Origin: Ephydatia muelleri
Taxonomy: Eukaryota > Porifera > Demospongiae > Spongillida > Spongillidae
Length of the DNA: 64,000 bases
Assembly (NCBI GenBank): GCA_013339895.1
Contig: JABACO010000003.1
Coordinates: forward strand, 16,645,410-16,709,409
Reading direction: 5' to 3'
Positions 1-11,013 of this stretch are shown in pieces. The stretch's first letter is position 1. The number at the start of each line of letters is the position of its first letter. The position numbers and the translations under genes were made by a program. Under the pieces are notes generated by a model, which searched no databases, had not been told where the DNA came from, and saw only the letters and a program-made list of their open reading frames with translations.

Positions 1-760
1 TACCAGTCCACCAGTCCAGTACATAATACACTGTGTTGTATGTACTCGACTGGTAAGTCGTGTGAGGGGTGAGGAAAGGGGGTGGGGCATTGCCCCTGCA
101 CCTTTATTAAAGAGGGAGGGTGGTGATGGTAAGTACTAGACACCAGTGTACCATCCTCAGAATTTTTAAATTAAGGTGAGGTCCCCCACCCCTACACACA
201 CACACACACCCTAAACACACACACAGTACACATACATGTACACACAATCTAGCTCTTAAGCCTCGAAGCCATGGGTTTATACGAAGCCATGTGTGTGAAT
301 AGCACAGCTATAAACTTTACAGTGGCCCAGTCCTTACAATCTTTGAGAAAGGGTTTCACTGCCACTATCAAGGCTTCCTTCCAGAAAAAAAAGCCACTCA
401 CAAAGCACACATACAGTTTGCTATGACCAAATGCAAAGTCTCTCGTTTAAGTCATTTAGCACATGTAATGTAGAAATATGTGAGGTGGTGGCAAGCAGAT
501 AGGCCAGCTAATAGCTAATGCCTCTGTACTGCATGTAGGACTCAGGAACTAGTGAGACACACCCACCCATAATCAGAGCACTTGGTGTCATTTAAAAAAA
601 AGTAGATTTCTGGATCACACTGGCCACAGTGCCACATTGCAATCCACATCACAGCTACAACATATCCGTCCAGTGCATACAACAGAACAGACAACACACT
701 TATATTCTTATAAACATACCAGTCCAGTACATTAAAAAAACTTTCTAAATCCTGCATCCG
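1..760. repeat. Dispersed repeat, copy 1 (second copy near 49.96-50.5 kb)
   Basis: The block from about 120 to 735 has a clear direct counterpart at 49960-50500. Both contain the same order of phrases, including the stretch about aligned 'agccatgggttta', 'gtggcccagtccttacaatct' split by small indels, and the shared end around 'ccagtccagtacat'. The copies differ by indels and substitutions, so this is an old direct repeat of a family I do not recognise. There is a CA-rich patch at 195-240. No coding capacity is supported: the 71-codon minus-strand frame at 542-757 has no recognisable domain. Confidence 0.6.
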
Positions 761-767
761 GGACTGC

Positions 768-1500
768 CTACACTAGCCCCCCACCTTAGTTACGCTCCCC
801 CCACCTTCACTACACTAGCTCCCACCTTCCCTACACTTAACTCCCACCTTCCCTACAGTAGCCCCACCTTCCCTACATTAGCACCACCTTCCCTACATTA
901 GCCTTCACCTTCCCTACACTTAACCCCCACCTTCCCTACACTAACCCCCACCTTCCCTACACTAGCCCCCACCTTCCCTACACTAGCCCCCACCTTCCCT
1001 ACACTTAACCCCCACCTTCCCTACAGTAGCCCCCACCTTCCCTACACTTAACCCCACCTTCCCTACACTAGCACCCACCTTCCCTACACTTAACCTCACC
1101 TTCCCTACACTAGCCCCCACCTTCCCTACACTAACCCCCACCCTCCCTACACTAGCCCCCACCTTCCCTACACTTAACCCCCACCTTCCCTACACTAGCC
1201 TCCACCTTCCCTACACTTAACCCCCCTTCCCTACACTTAACCCCCACCTTCCCTACACTAGCCCCCACCTTCCCTACACTTAACCCCCCTTCCCTACACT
1301 AGCCCCCACCTTCCCTACACTTAAACCCACCTTCCCTACACTAGCCCCCACCTTCCCTACACTAGCCCCCACCTTCCCTACACTAGCCCCCACCTTCCCT
1401 ACACTAATCCCCACCTTCCCTACACTTAACCCCCACCTTCCCTACACTTAACCCCCACCTTCCTTACACTAGCCCCCACCTTCCCTACACCCCTACACTC
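768..1500. repeat. 22-bp minisatellite, about 33 copies
   Basis: Tandem array of a unit close to CCTTCCCTACACTAGCCCCC plus AC. It alternates between an 'actagccccc' and an 'acttaaccccc' variant, with occasional one-base deletions in the C run. The higher-order alternation of the two variants suggests unequal exchange of multi-unit blocks. The strand asymmetry (C-rich on plus) is strong. Confidence 0.95.
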
Positions 1501-2121
1501 CAACATGTAAACTAGCCTCCCCCTAGCCTCCATCACCTTCCCCGTTTACCCCGTGCATGCGGCCCTGATGTATGGGCAATTTCTCGATATGAAGGGTGTG
1601 GAGTATATCATTATTTTATTTTGGGGGGGCTTGTAATATTTTTATGTACCAATAAAAATACATTACAAATGGACACACGGAGAAAATGTTCAAATGGAGA
1701 TCCTGCTTTAGGTTAACAGCCTCAACTAAACATGTGCACTGCATTACAAAAAAGTTGGAAGTGTGCATAAGAAATGCTACACAGTGCCAATACAGCATCT
1801 GTTAACTCCAGAACTGGTGCATGGTAACTGAGTGCAGAGAGCAAGGTCCAAATTCTGCATCAGTGAGTGATATTGGAAGGGAAAGAGGTGAGGGTATGGT
1901 GAGGGAGGAGTGGAAGGAAGAATTAAGGAGTGGTTGACGAGGAAGGCATAGAAGAGTGAATACATGTTTGTGACATGCATCCACACATGCGCATGCATGT
2001 ATACACACGCCATAGTGCTTTCAAAGATTTTTAGAAAGATTAGATGTACATGTATGGGTTCACCTTCACTTCAAACAGGTACAGACAAAGATGTGCTCAC
2101 TACAGGCCAGACAAACCTAGC

Positions 2122-2166
<45 letters not shown>
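2122..2166. repeat. (GT)n microsatellite
   Basis: Uninterrupted GT dinucleotide tract of about 20 units followed by GT-rich degenerate sequence. No gene is associated with it. Confidence 0.95.
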
Positions 2167-2532
2167 ATGTGCGTGGTATGCATGTGACAGATAGCATGTG
2201 TGTTTGTAAGCCCTAGCATGTATGTTAATAGGAATCACTTTACATACATGAGGATGCATGTGTACGAGCCCCCTCTCCCCCCACAGCAGAGCTGCGACAT
2301 AGCGGCGTCTACTAGCGAATCTAGCGGACGTGAGCAGGAAATTTTTGTTAGCGAAAATAGCTGCCAATGATTGCCCACTAGCGGCATGCTCTGAAAATCG
2401 CTACTTCCGCTAATTCACAAATCCAATTCAACTTTAATTGCAACGACCAAATTGGGACCAATCAATATTTGTTATTGTTGATTCGAACTTTTGTGCTGCG
2501 ACATAGCGGCGTCTGCTAGAGTATTGAGTAGG

Positions 2533-2722
2533 GTTCCGCACGAATCGAATTTAATTCGATTATAGATTCGACGAATTCGAACTCGAACAAGCCATTTCAG
2601 GCAGCTCGTCTCGAATCCCAATTCGAACTCCAATCTTGTGTCAAGTTCGATTCGAATTCGAACGCTGCATATTTGAACTTGCATGCAGCAATTTAAAAGC
2701 ACTGATTCGATTCGTGCGGAGT
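2533..2722. mobile_element. Small fold-back element (MITE-like) rich in TTCGAA motifs
   Basis: The ends are inverted copies: TCCGCACGAATCGAAT near 2535 and ATTCGATTCGTGCGGA ending near 2718. The interior is packed with palindromic ATTCGAAT/GTTCGAAC motifs, so the whole segment can fold. A different repeated phrase, 'gctgcgacatagcggcgtct', occurs at about 2290 and 2496 just outside. No convincing target-site duplication was found. It has no coding capacity, so it would be non-autonomous. Confidence 0.5.
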
Positions 2723-3097
2723 ACTAATTATTATTGAGTTACATTCGCAAAACACGAAATGTTAACGTATTAATTTTTTGGGATGTTGACAATGACTGTT
2801 GGAGGAGGAAGGTAGCGGAACTAGCGGAACTAGCGGAAAAGTAGCGGTTTTCAAGTTTGGTTAGCTGAATTAGCGGATTTTGTTACCATGCTTTTCTAGC
2901 TGAATTAGCTGTGAGTCCCATTCGTCACAGCTCTGCCCCACAGCGTCATGTGCATGGGTATCAAACATATACAGGATCAGGGTCACACTACAGATGCCAA
3001 GAATTGTTAGTGTAAGGCCTAATGCAACTCTGCTAGATATTTGAACTTGACAACAGACAACCGACCAGATATACATGTCATAATAAAGGTGGATACA

Positions 3098-3126
3098 TCT
3101 TGGGTGGGGGGGGGGGGGGGGGGGGG
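3098..3126. repeat. Poly-G tract
   Basis: A run of about 25 G residues followed by TGGTGGTGGTT on the plus strand. It is G-quadruplex prone and a likely spot for assembly or replication slippage. Confidence 0.85.
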
Positions 3127-3602
3127 TGGTGGTGGTTGGGATAGAGAGTATAGGCCCATGCACCTAAGGAACTCCATATAAAACGTGTGACTGGGATGGG
3201 TGCCACCACAGCTACCCCCGGTATGGGGAATGCTTTTAGCTGCCCATGGACGGTTACTTCTGTGGGACCTACTCACCCTGTGACTGCAAGCAGTCTCGCG
3301 CAATTCCAGATCGAACAACAGAACGCCAAAAATCTACTCACGCCTGTGTTGCCTGGTGGGTTCCGCCAGCCATCCCCGGGGGGGGGGAATCGACCGATCC
3401 CACACCCAGCGACGGCCCCCAGCGACTCCGCGAGACTTCGCCTTTCTGGCTACGTACGGACCTGCATGCTATAGTGTACGTCACATTATCATTTACTTTG
3501 GAAATAGCTTACCCGTTTGACCCAGTGACGAAGGTGGTCGTGTGTATACTCGCCCGATGAAGCTGCTGGACAGTACTTGGCGTCATTTCAGATAGCTAGC
3601 GT

Positions 3603-4341
3603 CAGGGGCGGATCTAGGATTTTGGAAAAGGGGGGTCTGATAAATATATTCACAACGGGGAGAGGGTACGGGAGGGGGCGTGCCCCCTCCCGTGACAGCA
3701 AGAGGGTCTGGGGGAGCGCTGATAGCTCCCCCAGTGGGGTCTGGGGCGAAGCCCCAGCCGCTTTTTTGCTTTTGCGTTTATTTAGCATGAAATTCACAGT
3801 GATATCCAATACATTTCCATCACGCGATATCCGGATTACTAGAGCCTGCATGGATAGCGACGAGAAAACTCTTCATTCTTCACAATGCTATGGTTCCTAC
3901 TGGCTCAGCAATTAAATTCGTGACGCAAAGCTTTTGTGAATTTGTGACGGTGACCGAAGCGTGCACGAGGCCATGCACCAGCTACAGGTCGGTCTATAAA
4001 CGACTCATGTATGTTTTACTATAGTATTAGTATTTTTAGCTGTATAGCTATCTATTTTCTGAGGAAGAGAATCTGAATCCCATTCACGTCTTTTGATCGC
4101 TTACCTCAATTCCTGCTCACACGCACCATTCGATCGATCGCGCGATTAAATATTTCGTTAATACAGGATTTAATTAGATCGATATAGACCCCGCTTGGCT
4201 AGAACGATGGGCAATGTTGCAAATCCAAGGACGGGAACATGCAGAACGCTGCACAGATTACAGTACGTATTACGTCATTCTTCATATAGGAAAGGGGGGG
4301 TCCGGACCCCCTGGACCCCCCCCCCCCTAAATCCGCCCCTG
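3603..4341. mobile_element. Non-autonomous DNA transposon with CAGGGGCGGAT termini
   Basis: The left end reads CAGGGGCGGATCTAGG and the right end is its inverse, ...CCTAAATCCGCCCCTG, giving terminal inverted repeats of about 16 bp with one mismatch. The element is flanked by a direct 5-bp repeat AGCGT (3598-3602 and 4342-4346), which supports these exact borders. Ends of the type CAGKGGCGGAT are common in hAT-related non-autonomous elements, but 5 bp is shorter than the 8-bp hAT duplication, so the superfamily is uncertain. G- and C-rich runs lie just inside both ends. No transposase is encoded. Confidence 0.75.
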
Positions 4342-4896
4342 AGCGTGAGTAGCGTAACGCCGATTTCCATTAAGGCCACTAGTACATATTGCTTTTATAG
4401 CCTGCACGTGATGACAAGCTGACGTCATACCGTTCTCAAACGTTCTTGGATTGAGTTGGTAAAAACTTCTGAGGAAGTCCGACAATAATTGGAAAAATTC
4501 CCCAAAAATTATGATAATTATGGGAATAGGTAATATCTTATGAAAGTGCCGTTACAAAGATGACTACATATTATGTACAGATGCTACAAAGGGTGGAACA
4601 TGACCATTAGATATCAGTTATGTAGGTATTGTCAAACCATAAACCATTTTGAGGAAGTCCGGGGAAGGGTCTAAAAATTCTGAAAAAAAAAAGGGATAAT
4701 GATCTATGGGCTCCATATATTATGGAACCGCCGTTACAAATGTTTCACTCTGCAAGTTACATGTACAGCATAGCTTTTAGCTCATTTATCCATCAAACCT
4801 CCCTATTCAGTGGTTTGGGAACGAGTATACGTAACGTAATTTCCCGTGATCGCTAATTTCTTGATATGCATATAACGTTTAGTAGCACGATATTAC

Positions 4897-5194
4897 ATGT
4901 ACGTTAGTCTGAATAATAGGTTATTACATACATGGTCCTTCATTAAGGCTATCAATGGCGACACAACAATGACAATGCTTCCCACACGCTCAAACAGAAA
5001 GTCGAACGCGACAGGTAGCACCGAAAAGCATGACGACTTTCATTCCGCTCCCTGTTGGCAGGATAACAAAAACCGAAAAATGTCGTTGCCCTCCAAAAGT
5101 TCTTTACAGCTTGAAGCTGATTTTCGCGAGAGGAGAGTTGCCCAGCTTTTGAACTACTCGCACGATTATAGCGTCAAGATGTTCTTTGTCAAGC
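4897..5194 (+). pseudogene. Open frame split by the P-like transposon (5' part)
   Basis: An ATG-started frame of about 99 codons runs up to the P-like element at 5195 and then stops just inside it. If the element and one target duplication are taken out, the frame continues in phase from 9948 to a TAA at 10082-10084, adding about 45 codons. The sequence is rich in charged and polar residues and matches no family I recognise. The opposite strand across the right flank is also open, so real coding status is unproven. Confidence 0.35.
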
Positions 5195-5896
5195 CATAGA
5201 TAGTTTAGAGATGGATTGGAAGCGCATCACGTGAGCCATTAAGACTATGCGCGCACTCCGTGATCGCGCGAATCACACCTTTCTAGAGGGCAAATCGAGG
5301 CAAAAGTCGTCAAAGCGTGCCATACTGGTTTTTGGTGGACATTTTTCATCGCCTATTTGAAAGGTAAGCATTCTGTAAGGTATTGACCTTAAAATAGCCA
5401 CGGTTTGTACAACGCGCGCTGCGTACCGATCATTTCACCACTCTCGCGTGCTTATGTACCTTTTGTGAGAAACGGGTGAGTCTCCAAAGGTTTATTATGC
5501 TTTCTATGCTTATACAGGTCATTTTGCAGGGAGGGATTTTTTTTAGTTTTGTTTTATCTTCATCCGATCGTGTGTAACACCGTCATATAGTAGTTTAGGG
5601 CATAAATTGGTATACTTCGTGCATGTACCTGTTTACGAGCCATCCTAAGTGGTTTTGCAATTCTATGAACGAATCTTAAGTGTTCAGTGAATGCTCTAGG
5701 AGGGACTTTTTCCTTTTTTTGAAAATAGTACTTGGTTTTCTAAATACACTGCCTCAAACAGCGCCGATTTTTGTGATTTATATACAAAAATTTTATTTTT
5801 TTCCCACGTCTAGCACTTCATCCTTGTCCATCAACTCAGAGAATAGGAATAGAGGTATGAAGTAGAAGGGTAGGCATGTAACTCCTATTTAAACAA

Positions 5897-8784
5897 ATGT
5901 ATACAGGTACAGGTACTATGGGTAGGAAAAGACACTGGTGGAATAAGAGGCCGGAATCGGGAAAAGATTTTTCTCTCTTGGTGTCAATCCCTTTGGACAA
6001 AGTGTGTGTTTCATTTCCTGTGTCCATACCTTTGGACAAAGTTTCAGTACAGTCCTCCACCAATGTACATGGGCTCAAATGTGATCTGTTGTCAACTCTG
6101 CCCCGAAGTTGGGTTGACATCTCTCCACCCACTGATAGTGATGTCATCATCATCTGTAAACCTTCTTACTATGAAACATCAAACACATCTAGGGTGCAAT
6201 TCACTATCCAGATTAAAGCCACATTTAACTGGAGTGTCTTTTTGCATAACAACCTGCTGAGTTATGCCTCTTGCAGTGTTCTGCATTGCATACCTTGTGA
6301 ACTCCATGGTGTGGATGATGTGCTGTCTTTAATAAGGTGTGTAGAAAAAGCCAAGATCTGTCAAGGTCACTGTGACTCAAAGTACAAATGTCTTGTTCGA
6401 CACAGAAATGGGAAGTTTCATGATAATAAGGGTAAGTGTGGTGAGTGGTGCAGTCTGTATTGTATTCATTGACTTTTTTCTCATACATGTAGGGATGCTT
6501 CTTGCATTGGAGGACTTGGTTACTTTAGATAAACCAACTATCCGCTCATCTCACTGTGAGTTTCTTTTAGACTCTGATAGTCCATATAGCAAATGTCGTC
6601 CATGTTACAAGATACGAACATTGCTTCGCATAGCTTTGAGTAGATACCAACATGTAATTGAGATTGCTTCACTTAAAAGAGTGGGTGTTCATAGCCACGT
6701 AAATCACCGTTATTTGCTAGAGAAGGAGAAGGATTTCAAGTTACGAAATCAACACCAGCACATTCGCAGCCTAGAGAGGAAGTTAACTCATATGGCTACA
6801 AAGCTTTCTATAGCTACAGAGAAAGTAGGAGTGCACCTTAACAGTGACATGCATGAAGATGTATGCTCTATAATGAAACAAGAAGATAATGAAGTTGTTA
6901 AGCTGCATCCAGAAGGATCATTTCAAAGAATGTTTTGGTCACAGCAGCTCAATGCATCACGTGTCCAGAAAGCCAGTGCAATGAAATGGCACCCTTTAAT
7001 GATCAAATGGTGTCTATATTTACGTTACAAGTCTAGTGGTGCATATGAGGCACTGAGAGAGAGTGGTTGTTTGAAGTTGCCTTCTCAGCGTACACTACGG
7101 GACTATACGCATGTAGTCAAAGCAGCAAATGGATTTACCCTAGACATTGATGAACAGCTTGTCAGAGTATCGAAATTGTTAACGCTTAAGGAATGGCAAA
7201 AATGCGTTGCGCTTGTAATAGATGAAATGTTTATCAGGGAAGACCTTGTGTATGACAAAACCAATGACGAGCTGATTGGTTTCACTGACCTGGGTGACAT
7301 CAATAATCATTTGGTAGCCTATGAAAAGTGTCTTAATGAGGATACTTGTCCTACTGTAGCAAACTCCATGCTTGTTTTTATGGTCTGCAGTTTTTTCACG
7401 CAGATGAAATACCCATATGTGCAGTTTCCTTGTGCAAATGTGTCAGGTGACCTACTGTTTGCTCCAATATGGGAGGCTGTGTTTAGACTGGAAAGATGTG
7501 GATTTAAGGTATGAAATGTGTATTTTACATATTAATCACTTTTTTTATGTTTATGAACAGGTGTTGACCATCACATTTGATGGAGCTGCGGCAAACCGAC
7601 GGTTTTTAAAGCTAATGGGCTCGGAGAAGGTTCTCTTCAAAGTCATCAATAAGTATTCTCTTGAGAAGCGCCCTTTGTTTTTTTTCTCTGATCCACCACA
7701 TCTACTTAAAACCACAAGAAACTGTTTAGCGTCAAAGGCCAGGCATCTGTGGGTAAGCATCTTTTGCACATGTCGAAGTATGGTTTTGCATTATTTATGA
7801 TGATGTATCTTACATTCAGTGCAATGGAAGCGACATATTGTTTCAGCATATTACTGATATGTATTATCGTGATAGAGAAAAAAGCATGGGACTGTTGCTA
7901 TTGCCTAAGATCAAATTAGAGCATATACAGCTAACACCGTTTTCACGTATGAGGGTTGACCTTGCTGCTCAGGTACTTCAGCCAGTTAATACTATATGGC
8001 GTTCACTTCAATCTGTTCTTTTTTGCAGCTACTTAGTGAAACTGTTGCCAAGGCTCTGGTCTTATCTGGTGACCCTGCAGTGCAGGAGACTGCCAAATTC
8101 GTCACCATGTTTGACAAGTTTTTTGATGCTCTTAATGTATCCAACTACACCTCAGGTGTGAACAAGAGAAAGGTATTTCAGCAACCATACAGGTCTGGAG
8201 ATGATTTTCGTTTGAAGGTCAGTCCATATTAACATATGCTCAACTTGATATGCTGCTATTTTTAACAGTGGCTAAAAGAGGAATTTTTAGTTTTCCTCGA
8301 TACTTGGGAGCAAAGTGTCCAGGCAAGACCAGGTTTCAGTGCTAGTGAGAAACAGAAAATGCTATTAAGCCCTCAAACATTACTGGGTCTGAGGATTACA
8401 GGTAAAAATGGACTGTGGTATAGCAAACTCACTTTATGTGCTTTTTTTACCCATTCAGTAAATTCCTTCATTGGACTAGTCCAATACCTATTCACTCTGG
8501 AAGGTGTTGAATCTTTTCTAAGTCAGAGAATAGGGCAAGATCCTCTTGAAAAATTTTTTGGCTGCCAACGTCAGAGAGGTGCAACAAGTGATAATCCTAA
8601 TGTGTCTGAATTCCAGAAGAATATGCAGACAATACGTATTGTTGACACTATGTGCAGACCATCTGTGCGAGGCAATTGTCGAGAAGTAAAAAACCAACAT
8701 CCAATCAACCCCAATGAGAACACCCCACTCCTGAAAAGGAAAAGCAAAAGAAAGAAGTCTAAGAAAGCAAAGCAGCATGATTAG
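5897..8784 (+). CDS. P-element/THAP9-type transposase, seven exons
   Basis: This is the transposase of the surrounding P-like element, expected to cut and join DNA at the element ends with an RNase H-like fold. Joining exons at GT..AG borders gives ?-6431, 6493-7508, 7561-7752, 7820-7972, 8029-8217, 8269-8401 and 8459-8784, with every junction in phase and introns of 51-67 bp. Family landmarks, in order, are a cysteine-containing N-terminal segment; FWSQQLNAS; MKWHPLMIKWCLYLRYKS; LPSQRTLRDYTH; VIDEMFIREDLVYDK, holding the likely first catalytic Asp; LTITFDGAAANRRF, second Asp; and DPLEKFFGCQRQRG, likely catalytic Glu. A basic lysine-rich tail precedes the stop. I see no canonical C2CH THAP finger. 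The start is uncertain: ATGs lie at 5897 and 5918, and an upstream exon is possible. Family assignment is firm; activity is inference. Confidence 0.88.
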
Positions 8785-8840
8785 TTATTGAACACTTTAT
8801 GTATAGATTGTATCATCAAAATGTGAATGTGTGAGTGTAA

Positions 8841-9830
8841 TCAGTCTTTATACAGAGTTTTTCTTATCCCCTTAGATTTCTGCTTTGTCTTCTTTTCCTG
8901 TACTTTTAACTTTTCCATCCAGTCACTTGCGTATGAAAAACCTCTGATTGTGAGCCACATGTCAATCACCATTCCTAACAGCTTCATTTCCATTTCATCC
9001 CCACTTTCCCAAGGGGCTGCAACAATAGACCAAAAGAACATGACGTCTTCACTGTCCAATAAACATTTAGTCAATTTGGTCTTAAATTTAGAAGTAAGTG
9101 TCGAGTCCTGCTGCAGCTGTTTCTGCACCTCAAGCTCCATTGAAACTATTGCCATGTACATGGCATTGCTCACATGGTTTAATCCGCCTCGGTCAACCAG
9201 TTTAATCCAGTTATCAGATTCATGGTCTTCTGTTTCTGACTGTAGCATGTCATCCAAGCAAAGCATTATACACTGTTTAGCAGGGTTAGAGGACTTTGCA
9301 ATTTTTTTACGTATTGCTCGTGGAATGTATCCTGCAGCATACCGTAGCGCATTTTTTTCTTCATAACTGAAAGTTCCTAGTCGGACATTTACAGGGTGGG
9401 CGGTAATAGGAAATAGTGTCTTGATCTTGACTTTTAGCACACACTCCGTCACGTACTGATAGAAAATGGGGTTTGGCAAAGAATTGATGGAGACAGTCAG
9501 AAACCTTTCCCAATTCTTAGCAAACGTATCGGATGTACTCAGTTTGTGATATGAGCTCCACATAGCTTCGCGCCTCACTTGCAACATACTACCGCGTTTC
9601 CTCACTTTCTTAGGTGGATCAAAACATCTATCAACATCAGATACCAACTTCTCTGCAAACTCGTGGAAGACCTCCTTACTATTAGGCAATGAAAACCACT
9701 GTAACAGTTTCCGAGCGTCCTCAACAGCGCTTCTCGACGATGGAGTCAGAATCTTAAAGCCATCATCAGCTAACACATGTTCAACAGCATTTTTCAGTAT
9801 TTCGTCGGGTTTTGTCATTGCCTCAGCCAT
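8841..9830 (-). CDS. Accessory protein of the P-like transposon, function unknown
   Basis: Single-exon 329-codon gene convergent with the transposase and wholly inside the terminal repeats. It begins MAEAMTKPDEIL at an ATG 110 bp from the right end. Landmarks are ALRYAAGYIPRAIRKKI (about 174-190), WIKLVDRGGLNHVSN (about 218-232), and a C-terminal block with TIRGFSYASDWMEKLK followed by a basic KQKSKGIRK tail. From memory, the TIRGFS...KSKGLRK pattern recurs beside P-like transposases in other invertebrate genomes; a search is needed to confirm that. There is no DDE, RT or zinc-finger signature. It could bind element ends or act as a transposition regulator, but nothing in the sequence proves this. 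Confidence 0.75.
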   Translation of the reverse strand: MAEAMTKPDEILKNAVEHVLADDGFKILTPSSRSAVEDARKLLQWFSLPNSKEVFHEFAEKLVSDVDRCFDPPKKVRKRGSMLQVRREAMWSSYHKLSTSDTFAKNWERFLTVSINSLPNPIFYQYVTECVLKVKIKTLFPITAHPVNVRLGTFSYEEKNALRYAAGYIPRAIRKKIAKSSNPAKQCIMLCLDDMLQSETEDHESDNWIKLVDRGGLNHVSNAMYMAIVSMELEVQKQLQQDSTLTSKFKTKLTKCLLDSEDVMFFWSIVAAPWESGDEMEMKLLGMVIDMWLTIRGFSYASDWMEKLKVQEKKTKQKSKGIRKTLYKD

Positions 9831-9947
9831 AGATAGTATCGGAAGTATCGGAACATACAGCGCTCACAGCAGATCACGGAGTGTAGGTGATAATTCGTGA
9901 CAATTAACCGTGCTTCCAATCCATCTCTAAACTATCTATGGTCAAGC

Positions 9948-10084
9948 TGAACACAAACGAAATTACACCACTTATGACGTCACGTGTGCTCTGCATTCTG
10001 ATTGCGCGCCTAAAATCAGGCGCGCTCAGAACGACTTTGGTGAAGTATTTGTCCAGACCCTCTGTTCGCGTAGCGGTGATGTAA
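9948..10084 (+). pseudogene. Open frame split by the P-like transposon (3' part)
   Basis: In-phase continuation of the frame at 4897-5194 once the transposon and one 7-bp duplication are removed; it ends at TAA 10082-10084. About 45 codons, Arg/Leu/Val rich, no recognised domain. On minus, an ATG at 10087-10089 also opens a frame toward the element, so strand is undecided. Confidence 0.3.
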
Positions 10085-10639
10085 TCCATCCGCTGCTGCG
10101 TAACATGGGTCTGGGGACGAGACTAGTGCTAAGGTGGGCATATGTTTGCATACGGTACTATGTCACCCACTGCATGCATCATCACATTGTTATCATGGCA
10201 GGTGGGCTAGCATAGGAGCCATCAGCACAGTGTTATCATGGCAGGTGGACTAGTATAGGAGGTACCATTACATTGCAAATTGAATGACTATGATTCAAGA
10301 ATTGTTGTGCAATCAATAGCCATACATTCGTACATTATAATAATAATAACCATCTCATTTGCACATGTACAAACACGAGCACACATAAAGACAGGAACAG
10401 TACTGTCCACTAAAAACTTGGGTTTTATTTGCTCGTGGAGTCACGGGAGCATGTCTGCATCCAGATCTGGAGGACCACCATCGTCTTCAACAAAGGTGAC
10501 ATGCACCCTCCATAAATGCTGGGGCCGCCTATGATTTTTTTTTTTGATTTAAGGGTTTTCCACCCCAATGCTCCATTCTACCATTCCATGGACTTGCCAG
10601 CAGTATACCACAGACATGAATGAAAAAGTAACGATAATT

Positions 10640-10919
10640 TCAACAGGTGAAAGAGGTTGAGCATGGGGTCTTTACACCATTGGCTTTTTGTACAACAGGA
10701 GGAATGGCTCGTGAGTGTTTAACAGGCAGACATGATTTCAAGCAGAACATACCATATTCCCTTGTAGTCAGCTGGCTATGCACTCGACTCTCTTATGCTT
10801 CCTTTAGTGCTGCTGTCATGTGGATTTGTGAAGCAGGTCATCACATCGTCATGCACCCTATTTACAAACATGTCTATACCACTGTTCAGGGGAAGATACC
10901 ATGCATCATCAATTTTTAA
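10640..10919 (+). pseudogene. C-terminal tail of a retroelement polyprotein, truncated
   Basis: The frame after a possible acceptor at about 10646 reads VKEVEHGVFTPLAFCTTGGM and later YSLVVSWLCTRLSYASFSAA. This resembles the tail that often follows reverse transcriptase in cnidarian and sponge retroelements (pattern EVEHGxFTPLVFSxxGGM ... YSxxxxWLRxRLSFSLLRxA). The usual middle of about 15 residues is missing or diverged, and no RT core is nearby. It is a decayed scrap. Family recognition is from memory and moderate. Confidence 0.45.
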
Positions 10920-11013
10920 AAAATTTAAAAAAAATTTCAGTAACACTATGCTTTGTTTTTGAATGATTATAGTAGTATTAATTTTGATCCTTTACTGACA
11001 AAGCAGTATAGAA

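Larger units (their letters stand above)
5195..9940 (+). mobile_element. P-like DNA transposon with two convergent genes
   Basis: The ends are perfect 29-bp terminal inverted repeats: both start CATAGATAGTTTAGAGATGG and continue identically for nine more bases (5195-5223 and 9912-9940). A 7-bp direct repeat GTCAAGC flanks the element (5188-5194, 9941-9947); Drosophila P elements use 31-bp ends and 8-bp duplications, so the dimensions fit. The interior is filled by a P-type transposase gene on plus (5897-8784) and a second gene on minus (8841-9830), with only 56 bp between their stop codons. All splice sites look usable and no frameshift was seen in either gene, so this copy may be complete and recent. 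Confidence 0.9.

Noticed and set aside
3187-3560. Two overlapping plus-strand frames of about 100 codons
   Set aside because: Both are low-complexity Pro/Gly/Thr-rich, have no recognised domain and cross a G-run; no splice or codon evidence favours either.
5222-5896. THAP zinc finger at the N-terminus of the P-like transposase
   Set aside because: No C2CH spacing with the expected downstream motif could be found in any plus frame; the protein is called by its catalytic region only.
9829-9838. Internal copy of the P-like terminal motif CATAGATAGT near the right end
   Set aside because: Only ten bases match, it overlaps the accessory gene start, and no symmetric copy was found near the left end, so it cannot be claimed as a subterminal repeat.
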